64,000 nucleotides of DNA from the NCBI GenBank assembly GCA_963718635.1, contig OY970367.1, positions 4,712,001 to 4,776,000 of the forward strand, read 5' to 3'. The DNA comes from JAIOQJ01 sp963718635 (lineage in GTDB: Bacteria > Planctomycetota > Planctomycetia > Gemmatales > Gemmataceae). The stretch's first letter is position 1. The number at the start of each line of letters is the position of its first letter. The position numbers and the translations under genes were made by a program. Below the pieces are notes generated by a model, which did not search any database, was not told the origin of the DNA, and was given only the letters and a program-made list of their open reading frames with translations. Below are positions 55,088 through 63,545 of the stretch, one piece after another.

Positions 55088-55374
55088 TTCGTCGAAAGCA
55101 TTGCTGGCGCCGATTTGACGCGCAAACGAGTGGACGGCCAGAGCCTCTGGCTTAGACGACGAAAGCGATTGCATCACTGGCGCTTGAGCGTCCGGCTTTC
55201 GATGTGAGCTCAGACTGGAAAGTCAATCTAGGTTGCTCGAGCCTTCGAGCCGAAGCGTGTGTCTCTTCAGCATGAAGTGCAATTTCCCTAGCCATCGGGT
55301 CGGTTTTCGCGTAAGCAATCAGCATAGTGCAAACCACTTAGCCGCCGCGCGCCACCCTTTTTTAGAGTTCGAAC

Positions 55375-56518
55375 ATGAGTCAAATGGAGATCGTTCCGGG
55401 CCTCGCCGATGTACCGGTGGCGAAGTCGGCGGTCAGTCTCATTGATGGCAAGAAGGCCCAGTTGGCCTATCGCGGCATTCCCGTCGAAACTCTTGCGCGA
55501 AAGCTCATTTGAGGAAACTTCCTGGCTGCTGCTCAAGGGGAGTCTCCCTTCGCAGCGGCAACTTGCCGATTTTCATCACGAGCTGCGCTCGCGTCGTCGG
55601 ATCAAGTACAAGCTCAAAGAAATCATCAAGAATTACCCCGAACATGGCCATCCGATGGACGCCTTACAGGCGTCCGTTGCATCTCTTGGCATGTTCTATC
55701 CCGATCGCGACGTTACCGATTCGGCCGCGAATTGGGATGCAGTGCTGCGCTTGATCGCTTCAATGCCGACGCTGGTAGCCGCGTTTCATCGGCTGCGCAA
55801 CGGCGACGAGCCGATCGACCCGAATCCCGACCTCGACCATGCAGGCAATTTCTACTGGATGCTGTTCGAACGCGAGCCGGCGCCCTCGGTTCGCAAAGTC
55901 CTTGATGCCTGCTTGATTCTCCATGCCGAGCATACGATGAACGCCTCGACGTTCTCGGCCCGGGTGACCGGCTCAACACTTTGCAGCCCCTACAACACGA
56001 TTGCGGCGGCGATCGGCACACTGGCCGGGCCACTGCACGGCGGCGCGAACGAAGAAGTGTTGGCGATGCTCGATGAGATTGGCACGATAGAACACGCCAA
56101 GCCTTGGCTCGATTCGAAACGGGCCGCCAACCCCGGCTTCAAAGTAATGGGAATGGGGCACCGTGTTTACAAGGTGAAAGATCCGCGTGCAACGGTCCTG
56201 CAAGAGTTGGCCGAGCATGTCTTTTCCGAAACGAGCCGGCCGAAGAAATACGAAGTGGCGCTCGAACTGGAAAAATACTGCGCCACGATTTATGGCACCA
56301 AGGGCGTCTGGCCGAACGTCGATTTCTTTTCAGGCGTCATCTACCAGGCGCTCGGCATTCCGACCGATCTGTTCACACCGATCTTTGCCGTCGCACGTGT
56401 CGCGGGCTGGCTTTCACATTGGCTCGAACAACTCGAAGGCAACCGCATCTTTAGGCCCGAACAGGAGTACGTCGGCAAGGTGGATGTGGCCTATGTGCCG
56501 CTGGAGAAGCGACCGTAA
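55375..56518 (+). CDS. gltA: Citrate synthase, one frameshift near the N-terminus
   Basis: It condenses acetyl-CoA and oxaloacetate to citrate at the entry of the TCA cycle. ATG 55375 gives the family N-terminus VPGLADVPVAKSAVSLIDG then LAYRGIPVETLA. A stop after KLI is bypassed by a frame change near 55505, leading into SFEETSWLLLKGSLPS. Catalytic His in GPLHGGANEE, His in MGMGHRVYKVKDPRA and Asp in WPNVDFFSGVIYQ are all present. Length ~381, typical of the short bacterial (type I) form. The frame break in an essential-type gene supports a sequencing indel. Confidence 0.93.
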
Positions 56519-56554
56519 GGTAGTCCGATTAATCCAGCTTTCGGAGGGCAGTCG

Positions 56555-56929
56555 ATGTCATTTACCGTCGGACAGCGTTATTCGCGGAGGGACATCAGCA
56601 AGGTTCTCGGCGGATCGATCCAATCATATCTACCTACTGTGAAATGTCAGGTAGTGTGTGGATGTTTTAAGCCTACAGCCAAAAAAAATCCGGATGCCCC
56701 CGAGAAAGTCACGATTGGCACCATCGGAAGACCCGAGCCTTGGCTCGTAGCAAAACAAGACGCCATACCTATTTTTTTGTTTCGCGCTAATAGCTCTTGG
56801 GAATACTACGGTCGATACCGATGCACCGGCTTGAACACTGACACGACATTGATTGAATCGGAAATGAAAGCCAATCCAGCGAGAGGCATCATAGCCGGTG
56901 TTCTGTATTTTGAGCGGGTTGGAGATTAG
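56555..56929 (+). CDS. Small protein of unknown function, possibly SRA/YDG-like
   Basis: 124 residues: VGQRYSRRDISKVLGGSIQS, YLPTVKCQVVCGCFKP, DAIPIFLFRANSSWEYYGRY. The pattern of a short beta-rich domain with R-x-D-I near the start and PIFL..WEYYGRY resembles accessory domains attached to HNH or restriction enzymes, but this is only a likeness. No signal peptide. It is directly upstream of a PIN-domain toxin pair and may belong to the same mobile module. Function not claimed. Confidence 0.55.
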   Translation: MSFTVGQRYSRRDISKVLGGSIQSYLPTVKCQVVCGCFKPTAKKNPDAPEKVTIGTIGRPEPWLVAKQDAIPIFLFRANSSWEYYGRYRCTGLNTDTTLIESEMKANPARGIIAGVLYFERVGD

Positions 56930-56997
56930 GACAGCTAGCCCCTTTCTGCTTAACTTTCCGGACATTGTTCCTTTTGGCGACATGAAGTTTAGCATCA

Positions 56998-57486
56998 ATG
57001 CCGGTCGTATACATAGAAACTTCGATCGTCAGCTACTTGCGAGCGCGTCAAGCATCACAAGTTGTCGCTGCTGCGCGTCAGCTACTGACGAAACGATGGT
57101 GGGAAGAACAAAGGGCAAACTATCAACTTGCGATTTCACAGTACGTATTAGATGAAGCGGCCAAAGGTGACGCGGAATTGGCCGCGGAACGACTGAATTT
57201 TTTGCTCGGAATCCCGCTGTTGGCAATTGAGCCTGCCACTCAGGCAATTGCCGATAAGATCATTTCTAGCGCTGTACTGCCGCCGAAAGCGGAAATTGAC
57301 GCGTTGCACATCGCCGTCGCCGCTTATCACCGCACCGACTATTTGTTGACTTGGAATTGCACGCATATCGCTAATGCTCGTACAATTCCATCTATCAGGC
57401 GAATTCTTGCCGATTTTAATCTAAAGAGTCCTGAAATTTGTACCCCTGGAGAGATGCTGGACGATGAAGACGACCTCAACCCGTGA
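56998..57486 (+). CDS. PIN-domain toxin (VapC-like ribonuclease)
   Basis: PIN-fold RNase of a toxin-antitoxin pair. Conserved acidic residues: Glu in VVYIETSIVSYL, Glu in YVLDEAAKGD, Asp in AEIDALHIAVAAYH, with TWNCTHIANA near the end. Length 162, on the long side for VapC. It overlaps the next gene by 23 bases, which encodes a 68-residue acidic protein likely to be its antitoxin. The order (toxin first) is the reverse of the usual vapBC order. Confidence 0.82.
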   Translation: MPVVYIETSIVSYLRARQASQVVAAARQLLTKRWWEEQRANYQLAISQYVLDEAAKGDAELAAERLNFLLGIPLLAIEPATQAIADKIISSAVLPPKAEIDALHIAVAAYHRTDYLLTWNCTHIANARTIPSIRRILADFNLKSPEICTPGEMLDDEDDLNP

Positions 57487-57670
57487 CAGCGTCGATACCG
57501 CAATACAGGATATTCATGCATGGCGACGCGAGATCTCTGATGAATTTGGCGGTGACATCCACGCAATTGTCGAAGATGCCATCCGCCGGCAGGAGGCCTC
57601 GGGCCGGACGATCATCCGGCGCAATGAACTGCCTGGCGAAGGTCAAAAGATCGCAGAGCATGTCAGCTGA
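57464..57670 (+). CDS. Putative antitoxin of the PIN toxin
   Basis: 68 residues, with VDTAIQDIHAWRREISDEFG and GDIHAIVEDAIRRQEASGR, mostly helical and acidic. No ribbon-helix-helix or AbrB motif is clear. The 23-base overlap with the toxin gene implies coupled translation and is the main reason for the call. The length and helical style match small partners seen next to PIN proteins in planctomycetes and cyanobacteria. Confidence 0.6.
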   Translation: MKTTSTRDSVDTAIQDIHAWRREISDEFGGDIHAIVEDAIRRQEASGRTIIRRNELPGEGQKIAEHVS

Positions 57671-57742
57671 ACAAAAGGCCGCTTTGACTAGCGATTGACT
57701 TGATAGCTGGATGCACCGAATCTCTTCTGTTAGACTCCCTCC

Positions 57743-59869
57743 ATGATCGCTTTGAAGCCTGCCTCTCCTGATCCCCGTGCACACCTCTCTCTTCTAAACT
57801 TGATTGATCGAATTCTGCTTGGTGGCCTAGTTGCCTTGCTCGTTGCCCGTTGCCTGATTGCCGGCGACGATTCGGGCCGTCTGCGCTTGACGAGCGGGTA
57901 CGGGCCCTTGGTGCTGAACGCATTAACGTTTGCGCTCTTACTAGCCTGGGGAAGCGGGTTCGTATGTTCGAAACGACCGCTCACTAGCGGGTTCGCCCTT
58001 TGGATCGTTCTCGGCTTGGTTGCGATAGCGGCACTTTCTTTCGCCAGCGCTGTTAGCCCCGATCGCTATGCCCGACCGGGATGGTTCATCGGTTGGGATT
58101 GGCTCGCGGTTGCCGCGACTTGTTTTCTATGTTGGCAGTTGGCTACAACCGACGCGCGATCTCAAGGGCTGACTACGGTCTTGATAGCAACAGCGGCATG
58201 CCTTGCCGCTCAAGCACTTTATCAAGGCGCGGACGCAATCCTGCTATCCTCCCCTGAAAATTCGCAGGCGTTTTCGGGCTCACTCCCCCTGGTTGGCGAT
58301 CAAGAGTTTGTTTCACCCATACAGACAACCAGCGCCAAAAATTCATTTCGGGCAACGATCAGCACGCCAGGCGAATTAGCGATTTTTCTATTCCTGTTGT
58401 TGCCCGCTACCACCGCTGGGGTGATCCGCGGCGGTAAAGGACGTACGGTGCTGCGCGCTAGCATCGCGGCAGTGGTCGCAGGCGCTTTCGGGATCGCTTC
58501 GATCATAGCGATGACGTCTCCTTCCAACCCGGCGGCGGCCACCTGGTACATCGTCAGTCGTTATCCTTTTCTCGGTTGCGGACCCGGAAATCTTGCGCAG
58601 ATAGCGGAGGGCCACGCGCCGGCAGTCTTCCACTTCGCCGACACCGCGATGGCATTTGCCGCGACCACCGGATTGCCGGCATTGTTAATCGGCATGGCAG
58701 TTTCACTTGCTCCTCTCGTTGCCGGCTTGCGGTTAACGCGCCTATCGCAAGCAACCGGCGCAAGCAGTGGCAAACGGCTGAACCAAACCTTTGTTCTGGG
58801 CGGCGTCTGCGGATTACTTACCGGCGCGGCGTTGGCGATGGCCGACTTACCGGTCGAGGCTTCCGGAAACGAGATTCTCCGGCTTGGTTTCCTCTCGGCC
58901 GGCCGCTGCCTTATCTGGCTCCTTACATTCCAGATGTTCGCAATTGGCGCTCTCTCAGCGGCGCGATATCGTCTTGCATTGCTCTTGGGAGCGGCTTCGA
59001 GCATAGTTGCACTTTGTTTTAGCCCAATGGTTGTCGGCCAGACTTTCGTTCAAACTTTCTGGATCGTGCTTATATTGGGCGTTGCTAAGGAACGACTATC
59101 AGCAGGATCCCCGCCCGCCCGTTCGCTTGCCTTCGTAGCTGTTTCGCTCGCAGTCGCTCTGCTCTCGGCCAACTTGATTCATGTCGGCATACCCGGCATG
59201 ACGACTACGGCAGCGGTGCGTTCGGCGAGGGCGGCAAGTAAAGAATTTCCGACCATTCATTGGAAAACCGCCGGCAAAAGCTCTTTCGATCCGAGTTACG
59301 ATCTCGCGAACGAATATCTCCAAGTGAATATGATCGATCCGCTTCGGCGTGCGTTGGCAACGGATCCAGATAATAGCGCCCTGCTTCTGGAATTGGCGCG
59401 ATGGCGCCGTTGGCAATGGGGATATGCCCTCAAGCGAAACGAAAAACAGGTCGCCCGGCACGAAGCGCTCGAGATGCTTTCATGGGCGGAGAAAGCGTCT
59501 CGCCTCGATCCGCATTCGCTGGCGGCCCGGAGATCGGTGTTCGAATCGTTGCTGCTCTTTACCGGCGCCAATGCCACGGCGAGCAAGGAACAACTGGGAT
59601 CGCTTGAAAAATATATCGGACTCATTGTCGAACGCGATCCGGCGATTGAAGTAAGCCTGCGCTATCGGGTTGTATTGGCCCTGATGCCGCATCGCAATCG
59701 CGAAGCCCTCGACGCCTGGTCGGTGCATCTTCTTCAGCTTGATGGGCAGCCTGAATCGAATCACGGTCGGCTGAGCGACGAGCAACGCGACCGCCTGCGG
59801 CATGGCCTGGGCCAATCGCTGCCGCAGCCTTCGGCAGAGCTTTCCAAACTTCTCCGCGATATGCCTTGA
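57743..59869 (+). CDS. O-antigen-ligase-like polytopic membrane protein with C-terminal TPR-like domain
   Basis: About 12 membrane helices cover residues 15-490 (ILLGGLVALLVARCLIAG, LNALTFALLLAWGSGF, LVAIAALSFASAVS, ELAIFLFLLLPATTAGVI, FGIASIIAMTSP and others). The short ATWYIVSRYPFLGCGPG loop is typical of O-antigen ligase/polymerase relatives (Wzy_C-type). The last ~200 residues form helical repeats (DPDNSALLLELARWRRW, ALEMLSWAEKASRLDPHS). It probably polymerises or ligates a cell-surface glycan; no glycan cluster surrounds it. Length 708. Confidence 0.68.
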   Translation: MIALKPASPDPRAHLSLLNLIDRILLGGLVALLVARCLIAGDDSGRLRLTSGYGPLVLNALTFALLLAWGSGFVCSKRPLTSGFALWIVLGLVAIAALSFASAVSPDRYARPGWFIGWDWLAVAATCFLCWQLATTDARSQGLTTVLIATAACLAAQALYQGADAILLSSPENSQAFSGSLPLVGDQEFVSPIQTTSAKNSFRATISTPGELAIFLFLLLPATTAGVIRGGKGRTVLRASIAAVVAGAFGIASIIAMTSPSNPAAATWYIVSRYPFLGCGPGNLAQIAEGHAPAVFHFADTAMAFAATTGLPALLIGMAVSLAPLVAGLRLTRLSQATGASSGKRLNQTFVLGGVCGLLTGAALAMADLPVEASGNEILRLGFLSAGRCLIWLLTFQMFAIGALSAARYRLALLLGAASSIVALCFSPMVVGQTFVQTFWIVLILGVAKERLSAGSPPARSLAFVAVSLAVALLSANLIHVGIPGMTTTAAVRSARAASKEFPTIHWKTAGKSSFDPSYDLANEYLQVNMIDPLRRALATDPDNSALLLELARWRRWQWGYALKRNEKQVARHEALEMLSWAEKASRLDPHSLAARRSVFESLLLFTGANATASKEQLGSLEKYIGLIVERDPAIEVSLRYRVVLALMPHRNREALDAWSVHLLQLDGQPESNHGRLSDEQRDRLRHGLGQSLPQPSAELSKLLRDMP

Positions 59870-59936
59870 GGACAGCGCCAAGTTCCGACTTCCGAGTTCG
59901 AGTTCCGAGTTCCAACTGTCAACAACGCATCGGTTC

Positions 59937-59961
59937 ACGCGTCCGAGCCGGATGCGTAAGC
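59937..59961. repeat. Dispersed GTCCGAGCCGGATGCGT repeat
   Basis: Third copy of the element also at 1908-1934 and 7742-7767. Nearby (59880-59915) is a run of TTCCGAGTTC-type motifs related to the glnE insertion. Confidence 0.65.
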
Positions 59962-59995
59962 AGGGGCCTTGTGTTTCTCCACAATTCCTCCCGTT

Positions 59996-60460
59996 GCAGG
60001 TTCTGGAAATATTTCCAGAACCTGCGCGGTCAGGATGCACGATGATAGAAGATTAAACGACGGGTGTTGGATTGGTCTTCATTCCGCAGTCGGAATTCCA
60101 CACTCCGCATCTCCCTGAACGTTTTCCTACGATTTTCTCGCGTTTCGCCTTCCGGAAATATTTCCAGAAGGCGGTCGCGTCAGAATGACGGGCGATTGAG
60201 CGTCGAGGCCTGACATCGGTTTCATTCTGCATTCCGAATTCCGAATTCCGCATTTCCCTAAGCGTTTTTCCACGATTTTCTCGCGTTTGACCTTCTGGAA
60301 ATATTTCCAGAAGGTTGACCGTCAGAATGACGGACGATTGAGCGTTGACCGTTTGAGCATGGCAGAAGTGAGACGTTTGGGCTAGGGAAGTTTGAAAAGT
60401 CATCGCACGTTTTCCCACGAATTAATTGGAAAAGCCCTTCTGGAAATATTTCCAGAAGGG
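59996..60460. repeat. Four GGAAATATTTCC palindromes at ~145-bp intervals (degenerate tandem repeat)
   Basis: Palindromes at 59996-60025 (30 bp, perfect), 60146-60173 (28 bp, one mismatch), 60290-60315 (26 bp, perfect) and 60435-60460 (26 bp, perfect) share the core TTCTGGAAATATTTCCAGAA. Their centres are about 149, 143 and 145 bases apart. The spacers share blocks: CGATTTTCTCGCGTTT before copies 2 and 3, CAGAATGACGG(G/A)CGATTGAGCGT after copies 2 and 3, CATTCCGAATTCCG between. The flanks of each core differ but stay complementary, so pairing is conserved. There is no coding sequence I can support in 59870-60719. Confidence 0.92.
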
Positions 60461-60467
60461 TCTCCTT

Positions 60468-60555
60468 GTTAGCCGCGACGCGAAGGATTTGCCCAGCAGA
60501 TCACACTCTGTGGGGAAAGCGTTCTGCTGCGCAATGTGTCCGCGTCGCGGCTAAC
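60468..60555. repeat. Inverted repeat GTTAGCCGCGACGCG with 58-base loop
   Basis: Exact 15-base arms at 60468-60482 and 60541-60555. A similar arm (GCCTTCGCATCGCGGCTAA) occurs at ~63496-63514. It is a separate dispersed element directly after the 145-bp array. Confidence 0.8.
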
Positions 60556-60719
60556 CATGTCTCGTTGGACGCATTCTGGCGAAATCCCATGTACTAGCTT
60601 AGGCGCTGTTCCGAAGAAATGTTTTTAGAGCGTCAAGCTGCGCTGGACAGACCGCGTTACAGAATCGTGCTCACGCGACAGCCCGAAGGACTGATAACCA
60701 AAATCCAGGGCGGCGTGTA

Positions 60720-61652
60720 TTAGTAAGTGATTCGTCGAACAGAAAGCCCTTTGCTTTCGAGCAGCTTCAAGAGTCCTTTGTCTCCCGGAAGATGGCCGGC
60801 GCCAACGAGGACAAAGGCTGATTGCTTGTAGGCTTTCAGATGGTTGGCAATTTTGCTCGCCATCTTTGCATTTCGTTCGTCAAAAACTTTGATGAGGAAG
60901 TCTTTTTGTTCCGGATGCCGCAAGGCTGGTTCTGTTAGAAATACCCGATTCATTTCTTCCAAGTCACCACTTTTCCAGGCGTTGAAAACGGAATCGACGT
61001 TCTGCCGATACGATCCCAATTCCTGCAACGTGTCCTGCAAGAGCTTGGCCTGCAATCGCGGCTCATTACGCGCAAAGAGCTCCATCTGGCTGCGTGCCGT
61101 CTCCAGTTCCACGATCCGCTTCTTCTGCTTTGCAGCTTCTTTTAAGAAATGTTTATCGACCCCTTTTTCAATATCGTAGCCGATCTTCGCATACTCCTTC
61201 CCGTCTACCAGGCACAAGGCGGCCCACGGCTTGAGCTGTTCGGCAGTCGACCACGGAATCTTGTTCTCGTCGCAATAGTCGCGCAGCATTTCGAGCGTTT
61301 CTTTTGTTACGTGATTCTCGAGCCGATCACCGTTTGTATAGACGCCGTTCGCGGCGATAAATAGAGCGGCATGCGTCGGACTGATGCCATCGGGGTTCGC
61401 TTCAATGATAAACGTGTCGCAGTCAGCGAAAGCTTGTTCAATTCCTGGTGGGAGCGGAAACAATTCATCGTTCCCGAGATGGACCGAACCGAAGAGATAG
61501 CACTTCTGCTCGCCATCGCTAATTTCCCAGAGGCCCGGCGTGCCGCATCCTCCGGCTCTTTGAACCGGTGATTTGTTGCATCCGGTCGACACCGCGAACG
61601 CAAGCAGAATGAGGATGGCCGCTAACGGGAAGGATCGTCGTGTACGTGGCAT
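60720..61652 (-). CDS. TraB/GumN-family lipoprotein
   Basis: ATG 61652 gives a lipoprotein signal (AAILILLAFAVSTGC). The TraB/GumN (Tiki-like) protease fold is seen in LWEISDGEQKCYLFGSVHLG, a GxxH motif with conserved His, DTFIIEANPDG and the C-terminal VLVGAGHLPGDKGLLKLLES with a second GxxH. Members are putative metalloproteases. Length 310. The longer frame to 61859 runs through a palindrome and is not used. Lies alone between two repeat elements. Confidence 0.85.
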   Translation of the reverse strand: MPRTRRSFPLAAILILLAFAVSTGCNKSPVQRAGGCGTPGLWEISDGEQKCYLFGSVHLGNDELFPLPPGIEQAFADCDTFIIEANPDGISPTHAALFIAANGVYTNGDRLENHVTKETLEMLRDYCDENKIPWSTAEQLKPWAALCLVDGKEYAKIGYDIEKGVDKHFLKEAAKQKKRIVELETARSQMELFARNEPRLQAKLLQDTLQELGSYRQNVDSVFNAWKSGDLEEMNRVFLTEPALRHPEQKDFLIKVFDERNAKMASKIANHLKAYKQSAFVLVGAGHLPGDKGLLKLLESKGLSVRRITY

Positions 61653-61759
61653 GCGGCTGATCTCGTCAATAAGAACACGCTCAAACCAGTAGCACGGTTT
61701 CGGTGCATAGGCAACCACAGGCGAAAGACGGGGTGCGCGAACTCTTTCTGGCAATAATG

Positions 61760-61827
61760 GCGAGCGGCGCGGCGTAAGCCCGCCGTGGCTTCGGAACCAC
61801 TGCGGGCTTACGCCGCGCCGCTCGCCG
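61760..61827. repeat. 25-bp perfect inverted repeat GGCGAGCGGCGCGGCGTAAG..
   Basis: Arms 61760-61784 and 61803-61827 are exact reverse complements; the loop (CGTGGCTTCGGAACCACT) holds a further GTGG/CCAC pair. It is a REP-like element of a type frequent in planctomycete genomes, between the TraB and DUF2171 genes. Confidence 0.92.
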
Positions 61828-61981
61828 GAATCTGTTGGCGCACCCGAAGGACGCAGCATCGCGACGTTTACATCGAGCGAGAAAATAACGGCGCGACATT
61901 TGCAGCGTAATCAACAACTGAGGTTCGAAACATTTGCGTTTCGAGCCCGTTGATATTTCGCCCAAACTTAAGGAGACTACT

Positions 61982-62380
61982 ATGTCGGACATTAAGGATA
62001 AAGTCGCTCACGCGGGTCAATCAGTGGCCGAGACCGTCAAAGACGTCGGACATCGTGTTGCTGAAGGCGCTGCCCAAGCCGCCACTTGGGTCAAGGAAAA
62101 GACAGGCGTCGGCAGTTGTTCGGAAGGGACGAACAGCGGCTTTGCCGGAGTTAAAGAGCGGATGGATGTCATCGCCTCCTGCGGCAAGAAGGTCGGTGTA
62201 GTCGATCACGTCGAAGCAGGCACGATCAAGCTCACCCGCAAGGATAGCCCGGACGGCCAACATCACTTCATCCCGGCTGGATGGGTAGATCGCGTGGACA
62301 GCCATGTCCATTTGAGCAAAAATTCGATGGAAACCGAAAAGAGCTGGAAGAGCGATGCCGCCTCGTGCGGTTGCAGCTAG
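61982..62380 (+). CDS. DUF2171 domain protein with amphipathic helical N-terminus
   Basis: 132 residues. Residues 1-40 are an amphipathic, Ala/Val-rich helix (KVAHAGQSVAETVKDVGHRV) resembling stress-type proteins. The C-terminal part holds the DUF2171/PRC-like core: VKERMDVIASCGKKVGVVD, TIKLTRKDSPDGQHHFIPAG and WVDRVDSHVHL. Typical DUF2171 proteins are stress-linked and of unknown chemistry. Start ATG 61982 has AAGGAG upstream. Followed by a strong terminator. Confidence 0.85.
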   Translation: MSDIKDKVAHAGQSVAETVKDVGHRVAEGAAQAATWVKEKTGVGSCSEGTNSGFAGVKERMDVIASCGKKVGVVDHVEAGTIKLTRKDSPDGQHHFIPAGWVDRVDSHVHLSKNSMETEKSWKSDAASCGCS

Positions 62381-62392
62381 CTAGCCGAATTG

Positions 62393-62425
62393 AAAAAGCG
62401 GCCCACAATCGTGGGCCGCTTTTTT
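62393..62425 (+). terminator. Rho-independent terminator
   Basis: A stem of up to 14 bases, AAAAAGCGGCCCAC / GTGGGCCGCTTTTT, with a 4-base loop and U-tract; it can serve both strands between convergent genes. Confidence 0.92.
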
Positions 62426-62451
62426 ATTTGATGTGTCATGCCAGATGTAGC

Positions 62452-63327
62452 TCACGCCCCCGTAGTCTCCTCAATCCTTCCTCTTCGCCAAGCTCGGCGT
62501 TCGCTCCGTTTGAAAAACCAGAGCGCAAACACGCTAAGGCCCAATGTGCTGACTATCAGCGCGGTCGCAAGCTGCGCATGAGTCCAGTCCGAAATCGGGC
62601 CTTGCAATAGCGTTTCAGCGGACGAGCCAAGCAAAGCCCGACGCATCCCTTCGAGCCAATAAGTAGGCGGCAGCAGTAAGCTAATGTATTGCAGAATTTT
62701 CGGCAGAACCGCCAAAGGAAATACTACGCCGCAGAGTAAGTAAAGGATGCCTGAAATCCCCTCACTCAGATACATTCCTTGCCGAGCCATATTCAAAACC
62801 GCTGCGGACAAGATAAGACCAAGGGCCAACAATAGGACAGTGCCGACTACCAGGAAGAGCACCAGCCAACCCCACTCCGTTGGATGGTTTGATAGTGCTG
62901 CACGCACTTCGGGAAAAGCCGCGGCGCCAATTGCCAAGTTCAATAGTCCGCCGAGTAAAGCCTGAGCGGCCCCCGCCATTGCTCGACCGACGAAGTACGT
63001 CTGCAGGTGGCCCGGGCTAATATAGATGTATTTCAGCATTCCATAATGTTCACGGTCTGAGATGACGGCATAGCTCATACCGAACATAACCGCGCCTACC
63101 AGTAGATAACAGGCATTGCTCACGTACATGTAAGGAAGAAACGCAACGGGGACGGCCCCCTGCGTTGCCGTGCGTGCCGCGTAATACATACACACCAAGA
63201 GCAATGAACTGGTTACCGGCTTGATAAGCACATAGATGATAAAAAGCCACGGCTCAGTCCAATTGCTTTCGAGCTGCCAGCCGAGCCAAGTTGCCCAGCG
63301 AAAGGTGCTTCGAGGTCGAACAATCAT
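62452..63327 (-). CDS. ABC-2 type transporter permease, copy 1
   Basis: Six membrane helices (LFIIYVLIKPVTSSLLLVCM, FLPYMYVSNACYLLVGAVMF, LLGGLLNLAIGAAAF, WLVLFLVVGTVLLLALGLIL, GISGILYLLCGVVFPLAVL, LATALIVSTLGLSVFALWFF) in the ABC-2 plan with DREHYGMLKYIYISPG before helix 3. Start MIVRPRSTFRW at 63327; 63381 is possible. It probably exports a drug, polysaccharide or lipid together with the adjacent permease. The ATP-binding gene is not in the window. Confidence 0.85.
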   Translation of the reverse strand: MIVRPRSTFRWATWLGWQLESNWTEPWLFIIYVLIKPVTSSLLLVCMYYAARTATQGAVPVAFLPYMYVSNACYLLVGAVMFGMSYAVISDREHYGMLKYIYISPGHLQTYFVGRAMAGAAQALLGGLLNLAIGAAAFPEVRAALSNHPTEWGWLVLFLVVGTVLLLALGLILSAAVLNMARQGMYLSEGISGILYLLCGVVFPLAVLPKILQYISLLLPPTYWLEGMRRALLGSSAETLLQGPISDWTHAQLATALIVSTLGLSVFALWFFKRSERRAWRRGRIEETTGA

Positions 63328-63545
63328 GGGTATTCTCGGCAATGAGTATAGGTTGCTTTTGCGTAGCGGAGCGGTTGTCACGCTAGCCGAACTGCGCGAT
63401 CAGCCGGGTGAAAATATCAACTATTCGCAGAACGCCAGAACCCGATTGCTTACGCCATTCGGCTCGCCCCGAAAGCGCTCCGCTGTGCAAAGCCTTCGCA
63501 TCGCGGCTAAAAAAGCATTCGAAAATTGTGTGTTCCTCGGCGAGT

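Noticed and set aside
60053..60418. 121-residue minus-strand gene with repeated KYFRKAKREK-like segments
   Set aside because: The repeats of the protein are only the DNA array translated; no domain or ribosome site.
59996..60460. CRISPR array
   Set aside because: Units are ~145 bases with palindromic cores and similar, not unique, spacers; no cas genes are present.
60720..61859. Longer start for the TraB/GumN protein at 61859
   Set aside because: The extra 69 residues run through the 61760-61827 palindrome; ATG 61652 gives a proper lipoprotein signal.
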